Shown: positions 4,633 through 5,414 of the stretch, piece after piece | How positions within the stretch are numbered: position 1 is the stretch's first letter | How the letters are laid out: each line of letters begins with the position of its first letter | Origin: Altererythrobacter sp. | GTDB lineage: Bacteria; Pseudomonadota; Alphaproteobacteria; Sphingomonadales; Sphingomonadaceae | Assembly: GCA_023299945.1 (NCBI GenBank) | Contig: JALZVZ010000219.1 | Coordinates: 1 to 5,414, forward strand | Reading direction: 5' to 3' | Length of the DNA stretch: 5,414 nucleotides | The notes under the pieces: generated by a model | Told to the model about the DNA's origin: nothing | Database searches by the model: none | The model's input: only the letters and a program-made list of their open reading frames with translations | Position numbers and translations under genes: made by a program

Positions 4633-5414
4633 ATGCAGCAAGTTGATAAGCGTCTTCCTGTCACCGTACTTTCAGGCTTTCTAGGCGCGGGAAAAACCAC
4701 ACTACTTAATCACATTTTGTCCAACCGCGAAGGAAGGCGGGTGGCAGTAATCGTAAACGATATGTCCGAAGTGAACATCGATGCCGACTTAGTACGCGGG
4801 GGTGAAGCAAGCCTTTCCCGCTCCGAAGAGACGCTCGTCGAAATGACCAATGGCTGCATTTGTTGTACGTTACGCGACGACTTATTGAAGGAAGTGCGCA
4901 GCCTCGCACAGGATGGCCGTTTTGACTATCTTGTCATCGAAAGCACGGGCATTTCAGAACCATTGCCGGTGGCTGCCACATTCACATTCCGCGATGAGCA
5001 TGATGAAAGCCTCAGCGATGTCTCGAAGCTCGATACGATGGTCACCGTCGTGGATGCGATGAATTTGCTCGCTGACTACTCGAGTGGCGACCTCCTTTCT
5101 GCGCGCGGCGAAACGGCCGGTGAAGGTGATGATCGGAATCTGGTTTCCTTGCTTGTGGAACAAATTGAGTTTGCCGATGTGGTCATCGTCAATAAAGCAA
5201 GCGAGGTCAGCGAAGATCAACTTGCGATGGTCAAGAAAGTGGTCGCATCCCTCAATGGTGACGCGCGAATTGTAGAATCCGACTATGGCAAGGTTGATCT
5301 CGATCAAGTTCTGGAAACAGGTCTCTACGACGAAGAAGAGGCTGAGAAGCATCCTCTATGGTTGAAAGAACTCTATGACTTTGCAAGCCATAGACCCGAA
5401 ACAGAAGAGTATGG
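4633..5414 (+). CDS. zigA: COG0523 GTPase, ZigA-type zinc metallochaperone (3' end missing)
   Basis: The frame is open to the right edge (260 codons plus two bases); the C-terminal domain lies outside. Visible motifs: Walker [11 protein letters not shown] (14-23, Lys21), [10 protein letters not shown] (42-51), the metal-binding NGCICC (73-78; Cys75, Cys77, Cys78), ESTG (103-106, Walker-B-like) and NKAS (187-190) where most G3E GTPases have NKxD. The stretch [10 protein letters not shown] and the closing PETEEYG are typical of the ZigA subgroup. COG0523 proteins of this group use GTP hydrolysis to hand zinc to client enzymes and are usually induced by zinc starvation through Zur. The gene follows DUF1826 after 11 bases and shares its promoter. 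An extra five residues are possible if the ATG at 4618 is used. Subgroup call is good; the client protein is unknown. Confidence 0.92.
   Translation, partial: MQQVDKRLPVTVLSGFLGAGKTTLLNHILSNREGRRVAVIVNDMSEVNIDADLVRGGEASLSRSEETLVEMTNGCICCTLRDDLLKEVRSLAQDGRFDYLVIESTGISEPLPVAATFTFRDEHDESLSDVSKLDTMVTVVDAMNLLADYSSGDLLSARGETAGEGDDRNLVSLLVEQIEFADVVIVNKASEVSEDQLAMVKKVVASLNGDARIVESDYGKVDLDQVLETGLYDEEEAEKHPLWLKELYDFASHRPETEEY

Noticed and set aside
4124..4633. 169-codon open frame on the minus strand
   Set aside because: It is antisense to the DUF1826 gene and has no recognisable domain or ribosome-binding context.
4954..5352. 132-codon open frame on the minus strand
   Set aside because: It is antisense to the GTPase gene, whose frame shows full G3E GTPase motifs throughout.

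Overview
The window looks like a piece of an alphaproteobacterial chromosome. The order Sphingomonadales is my best guess, from the protein flavour only (low confidence, no database search). It is densely packed: seven genes plus one 121-base divergent promoter region. Nearly every gene belongs to a family linked to zinc shortage or metal supply, so I read the window as a Zur (zinc uptake regulator) locus.

Minus-strand arm, from about 3900 down to 1: a Fur/Zur-type repressor (3421-3897); a small exported protein with an N-terminal Cys and a proline/charged tail (3078-3395); an ABC ATPase of the LolD/MacB type (2434-3075); a four-helix FtsX/MacB-type permease with a His-rich extracytoplasmic segment (1127-2437); an exported DUF3299 protein (591-1124); and the 5' part of an exported PhoX-like (DUF839) phosphatase that runs off the left edge (1-521). 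The four genes from the small protein to DUF3299 are 2 bases apart or overlap by 4 bases, so they almost certainly form one transcription unit. The PhoX-like gene follows after 69 bases with no visible terminator.

Plus-strand arm, from about 4000 to 5414: a DUF1826 protein (4019-4621), then a COG0523 GTPase of the ZigA zinc-metallochaperone type (4633 to beyond the right edge).

Between the arms lies a 17-bp imperfect palindrome (3978-3994) that matches the Zur-box core TGTTATAATATAACA well. It sits next to a plausible promoter for the plus arm and overlaps a plausible -35 element for zur, so one operator could control both directions. The likely logic is that, when zinc is low, Zur releases DNA and the cell makes an envelope ABC module (ATPase, permease, DUF3299, small exported protein), a GTPase that delivers zinc, and a DUF1826 protein. 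It may also make a phosphatase whose family uses Fe/Ca instead of Zn. The transporter part resembles the Zur-regulated DUF2796/ATPase/permease/DUF3299 unit known from gamma-proteobacteria (for example Pseudomonas aeruginosa PA4063-PA4066, from memory), but the DUF2796 position is taken by an unrelated-looking 105-residue protein. The least described parts are that small protein, the His-rich loop of the permease, and a possible HxD...H metal site in DUF1826.
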